Positions 12,323 through 21,573 of a stretch of DNA of 64,000 bases are shown here, one piece after another; position 1 is the stretch's first letter, and each line of letters begins with the position of its first letter. The stretch comes from Arcobacter sp. (GTDB lineage: Bacteria; Acidobacteriota; Terriglobia; Bryobacterales; Bryobacteraceae). The stretch lies in the NCBI GenBank assembly GCA_020723085.1, contig DYJN01000002.1:120467-184466 (forward strand), in the 5' to 3' direction. The translations under genes were made by a program, and so were the position numbers. Under the pieces are notes generated by a model that did no database searches, was not told where the DNA came from, and worked only from the letters and a program-made list of their open reading frames with translations.

Positions 12323-12685
12323 AAACAAGCCAGACCGGCCCCGGCCGACATCGAGCGGCTGGCCGGAATGATGGCCGCCATGGGCGCCCCGCAGCGGCTG
12401 CGGATCATGCGGCTGCTGCTGTCGGCGCACCCCGAGGGGTTGCCGGCGGGAGAGATCCAGGCGGAACTGGCGATTCCGGCGTCGACGCTGTCCCATCATC
12501 TGGACAAGCTGCGCCAGGCGGGTGTCGTGCGCGTGAGGCGCGAGGGCACCTACCTGTGGTACTCGGCTGAAACGGAGGCGCTGGAAGCTCTGCTGTCGTT
12601 CCTTTACGCGGAGTGCTGCGCGCGCACCGGAGCCGTGGAAGCCGGAGCCGTGACGAAAGAGCCCGGTATGAAGTGCAAGAGGTGA
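12320..12685 (+). CDS. arsR: ArsR-family arsenic-responsive repressor
   Basis: A 121-residue winged-helix repressor. The DNA-recognition helix is around residues 52-68 ([18 protein letters not shown]), followed by the beta wing ([12 protein letters not shown]). A vicinal Cys pair, C99-C100 in YAECC, plus C119 near the C-terminus probably forms a three-thiolate As(III) site. This C-terminal arrangement is that of the Acidithiobacillus-type ArsR rather than the plasmid R773 type with Cys in the recognition helix. Arsenite binding would release the operator that overlaps its own start codon. It is first in the operon arsR-arsM-arsC and ends four bases before arsM. Confidence 0.92.
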   Translation: MKQARPAPADIERLAGMMAAMGAPQRLRIMRLLLSAHPEGLPAGEIQAELAIPASTLSHHLDKLRQAGVVRVRREGTYLWYSAETEALEALLSFLYAECCARTGAVEAGAVTKEPGMKCKR

Positions 12686-12689
12686 ACCG

Positions 12690-13514
12690 ATGAATAAGAA
12701 CAAACAGATTCAGGAAGCCGTGCGCGAGCGTTATGCGAAGGCGGCGCTCCAGGTTGTGGATGGGGGCGCCGGGTCCTGCTGCTCGTCCAGCGCCAGTTGC
12801 GGCGCGGGAGGAACCGACCCCATTACCAGCGCGCTCTATGGGGAGAACGACACGGCGGTTTTGCCTGAGGCCGCGGTGGCGGCTTCCCTGGGATGCGGGA
12901 ACCCCACGTTGATGGCGGAGCTGAAGCCCGGCGAGACCGTGCTCGATCTGGGCAGCGGCGGTGGCATCGACGTGCTGCTCTCTGCGCGCCGCGTGGGGCC
13001 TCAGGGCAAGGCCTACGGGCTCGACATGACCGATGAGATGCTCGCCCTGGCGCGCGAAAACCAGCGCAAGGCCGGCGTGGATAATGCCGAGTTCCTGAAG
13101 GGCGAGATCGAGAACATCCCGTTGCCGGATGCGTCGGTGGATGTCGTGATCTCGAACTGCGTGATCAACCTGTCGGCGGACAAGGACCGCGTGCTGCGGG
13201 AAGTGTTCCGCGTGCTGAAGCCCGGCGGCCGCCTGGCCGTGGCTGACGTGGTCGTCCGCGGAGAAGTGCCGCGCGAGATCCGCCGCAGCATCGAACTCTG
13301 GGCCGGGTGCATTGCCGGCGCTCTCGAAGAGACGGAATACGCCCGGAAGCTGGCCGCAGCAGGCTTTGCAGGAATCGCCATCGAGCCCTACCGCGTCTAC
13401 AACGTCGAAGACGCGCGGCAGTTCCTTGCCGAGGCGGGGATCGACGTCGAGGCCGCCGCGGCCGCCGCGGGCGGAAGGTTCATGAGCGCCTACATTAAAG
13501 CGAGGAAGCCGTAG
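12690..13514 (+). CDS. arsM: Arsenite S-adenosylmethionine methyltransferase
   Basis: Methylates As(III) stepwise with SAM to volatile or less thiol-reactive forms in the cytoplasm. The 274-residue protein has the SAM-binding motif DLGSGGG at 86-92 and the three conserved Cys that bind As(III): C69 (SLGCGNP), C157 (ISNCVIN) and C207 (WAGCIAG). An N-terminal Cys cluster (C30, C31, C37, in SCCSSSASC) is also present, as in many bacterial ArsM proteins. GAGGTGA gives a good ribosome site 5 bases before the ATG. Four bases separate it from arsR, and its stop shares one base with the arsC start. Confidence 0.93.
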   Translation: MNKNKQIQEAVRERYAKAALQVVDGGAGSCCSSSASCGAGGTDPITSALYGENDTAVLPEAAVAASLGCGNPTLMAELKPGETVLDLGSGGGIDVLLSARRVGPQGKAYGLDMTDEMLALARENQRKAGVDNAEFLKGEIENIPLPDASVDVVISNCVINLSADKDRVLREVFRVLKPGGRLAVADVVVRGEVPREIRRSIELWAGCIAGALEETEYARKLAAAGFAGIAIEPYRVYNVEDARQFLAEAGIDVEAAAAAAGGRFMSAYIKARKP

Positions 13515-13939
13515 TGGAGAAGATCCTTGTGCTGTGCACTGGCAACTCCGCCCGCAGCCAGATGGCTGAAGGGCTGCTCCGGGCCATGGTTGGAGGCCGG
13601 TTCGAGATCCACAGCGCCGGTTCGAAGCCGAGCAGCGTTCGCCCGGAAGCCATCGCCGTGATGCGCGAGATCGGCATCGATATCAGCGGCCACCGCTCGA
13701 AGCACCTCGATGAGTTCCTCGGGGCCGAGTTCCGCTATGTGATCACCGTCTGCGACAAGGCCGCGGAGACGTGCCCCGTCTTCCCGGGGATCGCCGAACG
13801 CATTCACTGGAGCTTTGAAGATCCAGCGGCGGTGCAAGGGGGCGAGGAGACGCGCCTCGCCGCCTTCCGCCTCATTCGCGACCAGATCGCGGAACGGTTC
13901 GGGCCTTTCGCCGCCGCTCTGCGGTCCGGACAGCCGTAG
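13514..13939 (+). CDS. arsC: Arsenate reductase, thioredoxin-coupled (low-molecular-weight phosphatase type)
   Basis: Reduces As(V) to As(III). The 141-residue protein carries the P-loop CTGNSAR at residues 8-14 with nucleophile C8, the two relay cysteines C80 and C87 (TVCDKAAETCP), and the acidic FEDP motif at 101-104. This is the triad of the Bacillus/Staphylococcus class that is recycled by thioredoxin, not by glutaredoxin. The start is GTG at 13514, whose first base is the last base of the arsM stop, so translation is coupled. Product As(III) can be handed to ArsM. No arsenite efflux gene (arsB or acr3) adjoins. Confidence 0.94.
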   Translation: MEKILVLCTGNSARSQMAEGLLRAMVGGRFEIHSAGSKPSSVRPEAIAVMREIGIDISGHRSKHLDEFLGAEFRYVITVCDKAAETCPVFPGIAERIHWSFEDPAAVQGGEETRLAAFRLIRDQIAERFGPFAAALRSGQP

Positions 13940-13996
13940 CGCCGGCGATGTGCATTCGCTAGGATGGAAACGGTTCGATCCACGGAGTGCACACGA

Positions 13997-15358
13997 ATGA
14001 AGCAGGAAGGACCAACACGGAGACAAGTTTTCTTCGGCGCGCTGCTGGCGGGCGCCGTTCCCGGCGCGGGCTATGGCAGCGCGCCTTCCCTGACGCTGGC
14101 GGGCTACAAGAGCCCCAACGAGAAGCTGAACATCGCCGCCATCGGCGCCGGCGGCAAGGGCTATTCCGACATCATGAACTGCGCCGCCACGGAAAACATC
14201 GTGGCCATGGCGGATCCCGACGACAAGCGCGCCGAGCGCACATACAAGCAGTTTCCGGACGTTCCCAAGTACAAAGACTTCCGGCGCATGTTTGACAAGG
14301 AGTCGAAAAATATCGACGCTGTCCTTGTCTCCTGCCCCGACCATATGCACGGCACGGCCGCCATGTGGGCCATCGTCCGCGGCAAACATGTGTATTGCCA
14401 GAAACCGCTGGTGCGCACGGTTTGGGAGGCGCAGGAGTTGATGAAGGCGGCGCAGAAATACCGCGTCGCCACGCAGATGGGCAACCAGGGCTACTCGAAT
14501 GAAGGCGCGCGGCAGGCGTGCGAGATCGTCTGGGCGGGAGACATCGGCCAGGTGCGGGAAGTGCATGCCTGGACCGACCGTCCCGGACGCTACTGGCCGC
14601 AGGATCCCAGTGTAGAGCCGAAGGAAGCGCCCGTGCCGGAGTGGCTCGATTGGGACGCCTGGCTCGGCGGTTCGCTCCCGCGCCCTTACAGCCCCGCCTA
14701 TTGCCCGCACCACTGGCGCGGCTTTCCCGATTTCGGCTGCGGCGCCATCGGCGACATGGCCTGCCATATCCTCGGCACCCCGAACATGGCGCTGCGCCTC
14801 AGCGAAGCCTGGCCCACAAGCGTCGAATGCCTGAAAAAAGAGGGCGTCGGCAAGTACACGTTCCCGCACCGCACCGTGATCCGTTTCGAGTTCCCCGCAC
14901 GCGGCAACATGCCGCCGCTGACGCTTACCTGGCACGACAGCCTCAAGGAGACGCCGAAGTTCGAGGGTGTCCCGGAGGACGAGCAACTGGGCGACCCGGA
15001 CATCAACGGCAGCCTGTTCATCGGCGACAAGGGCATGCTCACTACCGGCTGCTACGGCGAAAACACCCGGCTGGTGCCCGCGGCGCGGATGAAAGATTAC
15101 CGCTTCCCCCCGCCGCTGCTCACCCGCTCGCCCGGCCATTACCGCGACTGGATCCGCGCCTGCAAGGGCGGCGAGCCGGCTTGCTCCAATTTCAGCGTTG
15201 CCGCGCCTTTCGTCTCCTGGATGCTGCTGGGCGTCATCGCCATGCGCTTTGAAGGCAAGCTTCTCTGGGACGGGCGCAGGATGGAGTTCACGAACAACAA
15301 GGAAGCCAACCGGTATTTGAAGCCTGTGTTCCGCAAGGGCTGGCAGTTCGCGGGCTGA
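13997..15358 (+). CDS. Gfo/Idh/MocA-family oxidoreductase, probably Tat-exported
   Basis: An NAD(P)-dependent sugar or cyclitol dehydrogenase-like protein of ~453 residues. ATG 13997 was chosen for GGAG nine bases upstream and because the next residues form a twin-arginine-like leader (TRRQVFFGALLAGAVPGAG). The Rossmann start LNIAAIGAGGKGYSDI follows at residues ~45-60. The usual EKP motif is QKP here (HVYCQKPLVR), a variant I remember as common in acidobacterial and planctomycete members. The substrate half contains GCGAIGDMACHILGTPNMAL. It converges with a second member of the same family. Tat export would carry the folded enzyme with bound cofactor to the periplasm. Substrate unknown. Confidence 0.85.
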   Translation: MKQEGPTRRQVFFGALLAGAVPGAGYGSAPSLTLAGYKSPNEKLNIAAIGAGGKGYSDIMNCAATENIVAMADPDDKRAERTYKQFPDVPKYKDFRRMFDKESKNIDAVLVSCPDHMHGTAAMWAIVRGKHVYCQKPLVRTVWEAQELMKAAQKYRVATQMGNQGYSNEGARQACEIVWAGDIGQVREVHAWTDRPGRYWPQDPSVEPKEAPVPEWLDWDAWLGGSLPRPYSPAYCPHHWRGFPDFGCGAIGDMACHILGTPNMALRLSEAWPTSVECLKKEGVGKYTFPHRTVIRFEFPARGNMPPLTLTWHDSLKETPKFEGVPEDEQLGDPDINGSLFIGDKGMLTTGCYGENTRLVPAARMKDYRFPPPLLTRSPGHYRDWIRACKGGEPACSNFSVAAPFVSWMLLGVIAMRFEGKLLWDGRRMEFTNNKEANRYLKPVFRKGWQFAG

Positions 15359-15382
15359 TCGCCGTCAGGCGCTGCGGCGCGG

Positions 15383-15420
15383 AAAAAGGCCCCCGCGCCG
15401 CCTGCGGCGGCAGCGGGGGC
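15383..15420 (-). terminator. Rho-independent terminator for the leftward Gfo/Idh/MocA gene
   Basis: Between two convergent genes lies a long hairpin. The outer arms are 15389-15396 and 15413-15420 (GCCCCCGC and complement), and the inner arms are 15397-15402 and 15406-15411. Reading leftward it is followed by five T residues (complement of 15383-15387), so it terminates the minus-strand gene. Confidence 0.85.
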
Positions 15421-15439
15421 GGCTCAGGCGGAAACACGC

Positions 15440-16747
15440 TCACACGAATTTGTACTTGCCGGGTTCGGGCAGCGGCGGAGGCTGGAGCTGCAGCTTGTAG
15501 TCGAAAGCCTTCGGCATCAGGTCAAGCTGCGAGTTCATGATCATGTCCCAGGTGACGGCGATGCCGGAGTAGGCCGATTCCCGGCCCATGATCGCCGTCA
15601 TCGTGGATTCGGCCACCCTCATGCCCTCGTTGCAATACGGACCCGTGCCGCGGATCGAGTTGATCAGGTGGATGTGCTCTTGCACATAGGGGTTGATGCC
15701 CTTGCCGGACGCGAGATCCATCCCGTTGCTCACGCCTTTCGTGCCCACGATCAGGTCGCTGACGTCGCGCGTGCAGCCCTGCGGATACTGCCGGCAGTGG
15801 GACGAGTACCGGATGCCGCCCGGATATTCGAAGTCCGACGCCATGTGGTCGTAGATGTTGCCGTAGAGTTCGTCGCCCTTGCGCCAGGAGATGCCGCCGC
15901 TGGCGACCACCCTGACGGGATGCGCGCCCATCACCCAGTTGATGAAGTCGATGTTGTGGAAGTGCTGTTCGACGATCTGATCGCCGCAGATCCAGACGAA
16001 GCTGTACCAGTTGCGGTGCTGCCACTCGAAGTCCGCCCAGTTGGGATCGCGCGCCTTCACATGGAACACCGGGCCGGAGAGGTAGTGAGAATACAGCGCC
16101 CGGATGTCGCCGATCGCGCCGTTCTTGATCTTTTCCACCGTTTCGATGTACTCGCGGTGAGCGTGGCGCTGGGCGCCGCTGACGACGGTGAGCTTCTTCT
16201 GCTCGCTGAGCTTCGCCGCCTCCATGAACCGCCGGCAGCCCACCGGGTCCGTCGCCACGGGCTTCTCTGTGAAGACGTGCTTGCCTGCTGCGATGGCCGC
16301 TTCAAAATGCATCGGGCGATATCCGGGCGGCGTACACAGCATCACGATGTCGACGCCGGAATCGATCACTTTCCTGTAAGCGTCGAAACCGACGAAATGG
16401 TTCTCCGGCGGCACCTGGATGCGCGGCGGGATGTCCTTCATCAGGTCGTCCATGGTCATCGTCTTCATCCGCCCGCCGCGCGATACGGTGATGCCGTCAT
16501 ACCGCTTGAGCCCGCGGCCTTCCCGGAGATTCCTCAGCGAGCCCTCGAGCTTGTCCTCGAAGACGTCGGCCATCGCTGCCAGTTCCACGTTTTCGTTGCC
16601 GGCCAGCAGGTCCGTCACGGCCTGCGTGCCGCGCCCTCCGCATCCGACAAGTCCTGCGCGGAGCTTGCCGTCGGAGGCGGCGCGCGCGCCGGGGATGGTC
16701 ACGGCGGCCGTGGCCGCCAGCAGATTTCTTCGTGTCAGTTCGGCCAT
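15440..16747 (-). CDS. Gfo/Idh/MocA-family oxidoreductase, probably Tat-exported
   Basis: A second putative periplasmic NAD(P)-dependent oxidoreductase, 435 residues. The start at 16747 gives MAELTRRNLLAATAAVTIPG, a twin-arginine-like leader, then the Rossmann motif AGLVGCGGRGTQAV. The active-site EKP is intact (HVFTEKPVATDP). The C-terminal half includes WICGDQIVEQHFHNIDFINW, a His-rich strand typical of members acting on glycosidic or cyclitol substrates. A longer open frame upstream to 17068 runs antisense through the end of the next gene and is rejected. The gene is bracketed by its own terminator at 15383-15420 and by the neighbour's terminator at 16791-16831, so it is probably a monocistron with a promoter in the ~45 bases between. 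Substrate unknown. Confidence 0.87.
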   Translation of the reverse strand: MAELTRRNLLAATAAVTIPGARAASDGKLRAGLVGCGGRGTQAVTDLLAGNENVELAAMADVFEDKLEGSLRNLREGRGLKRYDGITVSRGGRMKTMTMDDLMKDIPPRIQVPPENHFVGFDAYRKVIDSGVDIVMLCTPPGYRPMHFEAAIAAGKHVFTEKPVATDPVGCRRFMEAAKLSEQKKLTVVSGAQRHAHREYIETVEKIKNGAIGDIRALYSHYLSGPVFHVKARDPNWADFEWQHRNWYSFVWICGDQIVEQHFHNIDFINWVMGAHPVRVVASGGISWRKGDELYGNIYDHMASDFEYPGGIRYSSHCRQYPQGCTRDVSDLIVGTKGVSNGMDLASGKGINPYVQEHIHLINSIRGTGPYCNEGMRVAESTMTAIMGRESAYSGIAVTWDMIMNSQLDLMPKAFDYKLQLQPPPLPEPGKYKFV

Positions 16748-16790
16748 TGCAGTTCTGCTCCTCGTCCGGCACGATATCGAAGTTGCACAG

Positions 16791-16831
16791 AAAAAAACAA
16801 GCGCCGGCTCCCGTGCGGGCGGGGCCGGCGC
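16791..16831 (-). terminator. Rho-independent terminator for the beta-helix-like protein gene
   Basis: Arms GCGCCGGC (16801-16808) and its complement (16824-16831) form a strong hairpin. In the leftward direction it is followed by TTGTTTTTTT (complement of 16791-16800), 26 bases after the stop codon at 16857. Confidence 0.88.
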
Positions 16832-16856
16832 CTGATGCGGAGCGTGTCCGCAATGC

Positions 16857-18629
16857 TTACGGTTTGATGGCTTGGTCGGTGACGAAGTTCGTCCACTCCT
16901 CCCACCACTTCGTCTCGCCCGCCGCGCCGATGAACCGCGCCGACTGGTCGAAGAAGCAGTTGTCGGGCGGCTGGATCCAGTTGGCGCGGAACGCGGGAGA
17001 CTCCGGCAGCGGCCGGAAGTCCGGGTCATTCGCCTCGAACGGCCGCCGCAGCATCGGGTCAGTGACATCGAACTGCCTGCCTTTGCCGCGGTCGCCCTTC
17101 GCGAATTCCGCGCTGGCGCCGGAGCGCACCTGGCCGTCGATGGTGGCGTCGCCGCTGGAGCCGATGCTGTTGTTCCACAGCAGGATGCCGTTCATCTGGA
17201 GTTTCTCGTTGTCGATTTGCGCCTCGGTGGCCGAGCCATCAATATGAAGGCCGGAGCTGTAGAACCGGGTCACAACCGCGTTGTTCACGGAGCCGCCGGC
17301 GCCGCGCCGCAGGTACAGACCCGGGGAGTTGGATTCATCGAATCCCTGAACGCCGGAGCCGATGAATGTTGCGTTGAAGATCGAAGGCTGCGACAGGGGT
17401 TCCGCGCCCTGATTGTACTCGCTGTTGTCACCCTCGATGCCGCGGTTGCCAGGGTTGTCCGCATCCTGGTAGAAGAAGCCGAACTGGATGTTGCCCCTGA
17501 AGCCGAGCTGGAAGTCCAGGAAGTCGTCAGCGGCCAGCCCGCCAATCAGGTATCTGGCGTTCATTGTTCCGCCGAACCACTCAAAGGCATCGTCGAGACC
17601 ATAGCTGGCCTGCAGGAACTCTGCTTTCGTCTTCGTCCCGCAACCGCCCCATGTAAAGGCGTTGGCCTCATTGTTCGGAGCGAAAATCGAGCCGGCATAT
17701 TCGACGCGCACATAGCGCAGCGTGCCGCAGTCGTGCTCGGGGTCGTTGCCGCCGAACTTGGTATCCTCCGTTGCGGGAAGCCCCTCGATGTTGAACTCGC
17801 CGCCATCGACATTGACCGGCGCCTTGCCGAGCAGGATCAGTCCGCCCCAGTCGCCCCGTTGCCGTTCGCCGAAAGGCAGCGCCGACGTCATGATGATCGG
17901 ACGGCTCCTCGTGCCCTCCGCGACGATTTTCCCGTTCCGCGTGACCACCAGCACAGATGGCGGCTCCGAACCCGGCTGACCGATGATGACGGTGCCGGGG
18001 TCGATGGTCAGCGTCGCTCCATTGCGCACGAACACGGCGCCATTGAGCCGGTAAAGCTTGTCGTTGGCGAGCCTCCGGTCGGATTCGATGTTGCCCGAGA
18101 TGTCGACGATGTCCGTGATCACGGCGAACTTGGCGTAAAGCGTCTTCAGCACGCGCAAGCCGTGGACATCGCGGAACTCCAGCGCCAGGGTGTGCATGCC
18201 GGGCTCGTCGGGAGCGTTCAACGCCCCGCCCAGCATGCCGTCCTGGCCGAGAAGCGTCTTCCGTTCCGCGTCTTCGACCAGAACGGGGCGGAAGCTGCCC
18301 GGCGCGTTGCCATAAATATCGTGCGCCTCCAGGGAAAGGTCCGGAAGATATTTCTTCTCGCCCGTCTGATTATTCTGCAAATAAGCGACCAGCGTGAATG
18401 GATACCACTCTCCGTATCCCTTCATGGTCATTGTTAGAGTGATTGTTTCGTTCACGCCGTACCAGACCTTGTCGGTCCACATCCAGGCGGCGATGCCGGT
18501 TTCGTAGTTTTCCAGGGCCGCTGCCCGCTGAACCAGATCCGAGCCTGCGTGGCGCACGGGCTGACCGGCGTATGTGATAGATGACAAAACGGTTGCGAGA
18601 ACCGCTGTCAGGTGCGCAAATTGCCTCAT
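16857..18629 (-). CDS. Secreted parallel-beta-helix-like protein, partner of the TonB receptor
   Basis: A 590-residue exported protein with a signal peptide at residues 1-~22. An N-terminal Ig-like segment (TITLTMTMKGYGEWYPFTLV) is followed from ~residue 175 by repeats typical of surface beta-helix proteins (GAVFVRNGATLTIDPGTVI, RPIIMTSALP, GDWGGLILLGKAPVNVDGG, GTLRYVRVEYAG). Such proteins are, from memory, encoded beside TonB receptors in several phyla. It lies 48 bases downstream of a receptor gene on the same strand, so an outer-membrane receptor plus surface substrate-binding partner is a fair inference. No catalytic motif was recognised. A dedicated terminator follows. Confidence 0.7.
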   Translation of the reverse strand: MRQFAHLTAVLATVLSSITYAGQPVRHAGSDLVQRAAALENYETGIAAWMWTDKVWYGVNETITLTMTMKGYGEWYPFTLVAYLQNNQTGEKKYLPDLSLEAHDIYGNAPGSFRPVLVEDAERKTLLGQDGMLGGALNAPDEPGMHTLALEFRDVHGLRVLKTLYAKFAVITDIVDISGNIESDRRLANDKLYRLNGAVFVRNGATLTIDPGTVIIGQPGSEPPSVLVVTRNGKIVAEGTRSRPIIMTSALPFGERQRGDWGGLILLGKAPVNVDGGEFNIEGLPATEDTKFGGNDPEHDCGTLRYVRVEYAGSIFAPNNEANAFTWGGCGTKTKAEFLQASYGLDDAFEWFGGTMNARYLIGGLAADDFLDFQLGFRGNIQFGFFYQDADNPGNRGIEGDNSEYNQGAEPLSQPSIFNATFIGSGVQGFDESNSPGLYLRRGAGGSVNNAVVTRFYSSGLHIDGSATEAQIDNEKLQMNGILLWNNSIGSSGDATIDGQVRSGASAEFAKGDRGKGRQFDVTDPMLRRPFEANDPDFRPLPESPAFRANWIQPPDNCFFDQSARFIGAAGETKWWEEWTNFVTDQAIKP

Positions 18630-18677
18630 GCTATTCCTTCCTCAACTTGAATTGTTCCGGCGAAGCCGGGGTTGAAT

Positions 18678-21431
18678 TCAGAAGATACTGACAGAAAGAC
18701 CCACCGTGAAGGTGCGCCCAAGACGAAAACTGCGCTGCGTGAACTCCCCCTGCGTCCAGTGATAATGGTTGTCCGCAAGGTTTTCTCCGGTGAAACGGAG
18801 TGAATATTTACCCGATTCATCCAGGTAAAAGCGGTAGCTGAAATCCAGCATCGTCAGCGGTTCCTGGTAAATATCCGGAACTCCGAAGGTGCCGACGTCC
18901 GAAACCCGCCTTCCGACGTAGTTGAAGTCGAGCCGGCTTTCCGAGCGCCATTTCGGCTTCCTCCATTCGGCCAGCACATTGAAGACGTGGCGGGACGTGC
19001 CGATCAGCGGCCGGTTCGGATTGGTCAGCAGAACCGAGTCCTGCGGGCGGATGCGGATGCTGGAATCGACGAAAGTGTAGTTGCCGCCGGCGAACAGCTC
19101 GCGGAGGCGCGGTGAGAGCACGGCGAGCGTCGTTCTAGCCTCGATCTCGAAGCCCACGTTGCGCGCCCCCGCGGCATTCACGTAGGTCTGGCGCAGGTCG
19201 TTGGACGGAAGGATGGTGACTTCTATCGGATTGTCGAAGTCCTTGTGGAAGAAGCTCGCCGCCAGCAGGCGGTTGCCCCCGGGGAACCACTCCCACCGGA
19301 AGTCGGTGTTCTGCACGGTGGCGCGGAGCAGGTTGGGGTTGCCCTGCGTGACGAAGCCGCCGTACACGTTGTTGAAGTCGAACGGCGACAGCTCCCGGAA
19401 GTCGGGGCGCGAGACGGTCTTCGAGAATCCGGCGCGGAGATTCTGCCGCGCGGTCAACGCGTAGGTGACGTTGATCGCCGGCATCGGATCGCGGTTGACG
19501 AGGGAGGCGACCTGCGGCTTCGCGCTAGGCACGAGCGGATCCAGGGTCGTCACCGTGATGTCGGCGTCCTCCACGCGGACGCCCCCGGTGACGCGCCACC
19601 GCGCACCGAGATTCAGGTCCGCCATCACGTATCCGGCGTAAACGTCCATGGCGGCGTCGTAGCGGTCTGTGGCGCGCGTGAATTCGAGGATCTGGAAACC
19701 GTCGGGGCGGATGTTGGAGGGGGCGAACAGATCATTGGAAGGCGCGAACAGGTTCAGCGTCGTCGAGCGGATGGGGATGAAGCGGAACCGCCGCGCCTGG
19801 AAGTCGCGGTCCCGGAAGGTGCCGCGAAAGCCCACGGAGACGGCGCCGGTCAGCCAGCCGCGGTAGAACGGCCTGGAGATCTCTCCCTGGGGTTCATACA
19901 GCCGCTCCCGGAGTCCATTGGAAAATCGCAGCCCGGAACTGGACAGCGCCGCGAAACTCCAGCGCCCGTCGTCGAGCTGGCCGCGGATCACCTCGCGCAT
20001 ATCGGGTTCGTCACGCCGGGACTCGGCTGTCGTGAACTGCCAGCGGAAGTTCCAGTTGCCGTGATCGACCAGCGCATGAGAGCCCTCGATGCTGTTCGAC
20101 AGCAGAGAGCGCTCCACCCAGCGGAGCCGCTGCGACCAGAGGGTGCTGTCGTTGGATCCGTCATAGCCGCGGAACTCCCGGGCTTCCTTGTCCGCGTCGC
20201 GGGTCAGCGTGTTCCGCACCACGATCTTGTTGTTGGTGGAGAGCTTGAAAGCGACGTTCAGCACGCCCCCGAGGCGCGCGGCTTCGTTGCCGCTCTGGAA
20301 ATCTTCATAGTTGGTGAAAACGAGCGGCTTGTTGCCACCCATCCGGATGAACCGCTGCTGCTCCACCAGGTTCTGCGGACGGTTGGAAAACGTGATCGCG
20401 CCGACCAGGCCCACCCGTTTGAAAGTGTTTCCGCCGACGACGGAATAGTTCTGCTGCGGGCGCATCTGGTCGATGAACGCCGGCTCCCAGTTGTTGGCGA
20501 ACGCCCGCCCCATCTGCTGCAGCTCGGCCGCCTTGAAACGGCCGGGGAACAGGCGGTTGTCCGCGGGAATCGCCGCCGGAAGGGCTCGCGTGCCGTCGTC
20601 GAAGCCGAAAGCGTCGTAACTGCCGCCCGGATAAGTCATGAACCGCTTGCGCGTCGTCGCCGTGTTGTAGCCGGTGGTCATGGAAACCTTCAGCACGGGC
20701 TGCGATGGGAAGTCCACCGTCGTCAACTGCACCACGCCCGCCGAGAATTCGCCGGGCAGATCCGGCGTGTAGCTCTTGACCACGCGGATGCTGTCGATCA
20801 GCGCCGCCGGGAACAAGTCCAGCGGCACCACGCGCTTCTCCGGCTCCGTGGTCGGAATCAGCGAATTGTTCAGCATCGTCGAGCTGTAGCGCTCGCCGAG
20901 CCCGCGCACATAAACGTAGCCGGATTCGACCACCGAGACGCCCGTCACCTTCTGCAGCGCTCCCGCCGCGTCGGAAGCCACCGTCTGGCGGATCTCCTCG
21001 GCCGACAGGCCGTCGGTCACCGTGGCTGCCAGCTTTCTTTCCACAAGCATGGATTCCGCCGTCGCAGCGACGGGCGTGACGGTCTCCTCGACATCGACCT
21101 TGGTAACTTGGGACTTGGCGGCGAGCACTACGGTGCCGTCCGCCGTCTCGCCGGGCTTGACGTCGAGGGTTTCGATGGTCGCGTCGAGGTATTTCTCCGC
21201 CGAGACGAAAACCTTGTAGCGTCCGGGCGGCAGTTCCACGCGGTATTTGCCGTACTCGTCCGACTGGAGCCGCACGGGCGGCTCAGTGCCGATCACGATG
21301 GCGGCTTTTGGAATCGGCTGGCCGGTCGCGCCGTCGATCACGTCCCCCGCGAGGATTCCTCTGGGCGCCTCCTGTGCCGTGGCGACACACAGGCAGGCGA
21401 ATGAACAACAAAAGACAAGGAGCGATTTCAT
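18678..21431 (-). CDS. TonB-dependent receptor with carboxypeptidase regulatory domain
   Basis: A 917-residue outer-membrane receptor. The start at 21431 opens a signal peptide (MKSLLVFCCSFACLCVATA); the open frame extends further upstream without support. Residues ~28-110 are a CarboxypepD_reg fold (GILAGDVIDGATGQPIPKAA). The plug contains VTGVSVVESGYVYVRGLGER and YSSTMLNNSLIPTTEPEKR, highly typical of one receptor subclass, then SYTPDLPGEFSAGVVQL. The barrel ends in LGRTFTVGLSVSIF, a C-terminal Phe as expected. It is first in a two-gene unit with the secreted beta-helix-like protein. Imported ligand unknown. Confidence 0.9.
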   Translation of the reverse strand: MKSLLVFCCSFACLCVATAQEAPRGILAGDVIDGATGQPIPKAAIVIGTEPPVRLQSDEYGKYRVELPPGRYKVFVSAEKYLDATIETLDVKPGETADGTVVLAAKSQVTKVDVEETVTPVAATAESMLVERKLAATVTDGLSAEEIRQTVASDAAGALQKVTGVSVVESGYVYVRGLGERYSSTMLNNSLIPTTEPEKRVVPLDLFPAALIDSIRVVKSYTPDLPGEFSAGVVQLTTVDFPSQPVLKVSMTTGYNTATTRKRFMTYPGGSYDAFGFDDGTRALPAAIPADNRLFPGRFKAAELQQMGRAFANNWEPAFIDQMRPQQNYSVVGGNTFKRVGLVGAITFSNRPQNLVEQQRFIRMGGNKPLVFTNYEDFQSGNEAARLGGVLNVAFKLSTNNKIVVRNTLTRDADKEAREFRGYDGSNDSTLWSQRLRWVERSLLSNSIEGSHALVDHGNWNFRWQFTTAESRRDEPDMREVIRGQLDDGRWSFAALSSSGLRFSNGLRERLYEPQGEISRPFYRGWLTGAVSVGFRGTFRDRDFQARRFRFIPIRSTTLNLFAPSNDLFAPSNIRPDGFQILEFTRATDRYDAAMDVYAGYVMADLNLGARWRVTGGVRVEDADITVTTLDPLVPSAKPQVASLVNRDPMPAINVTYALTARQNLRAGFSKTVSRPDFRELSPFDFNNVYGGFVTQGNPNLLRATVQNTDFRWEWFPGGNRLLAASFFHKDFDNPIEVTILPSNDLRQTYVNAAGARNVGFEIEARTTLAVLSPRLRELFAGGNYTFVDSSIRIRPQDSVLLTNPNRPLIGTSRHVFNVLAEWRKPKWRSESRLDFNYVGRRVSDVGTFGVPDIYQEPLTMLDFSYRFYLDESGKYSLRFTGENLADNHYHWTQGEFTQRSFRLGRTFTVGLSVSIF

Positions 21432-21573
21432 TGCAGACTGCTTCCCAGCCACCCCAACTATGAAAGCAGCGCCAAGTGAAATTTCGATGACGACGGTGCA
21501 AACGTTCCGTAAAAGTCCCCGGCTGAGGCCGCCGTCCTGCCTTGAGACTGCCCGGCGCCCGCGCCTCGGCGGC

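Noticed and set aside
19245..21404. A 719-codon open frame antisense to the TonB receptor
   Set aside because: Charge-rich sequence without signatures, lying fully inside a well-supported gene.
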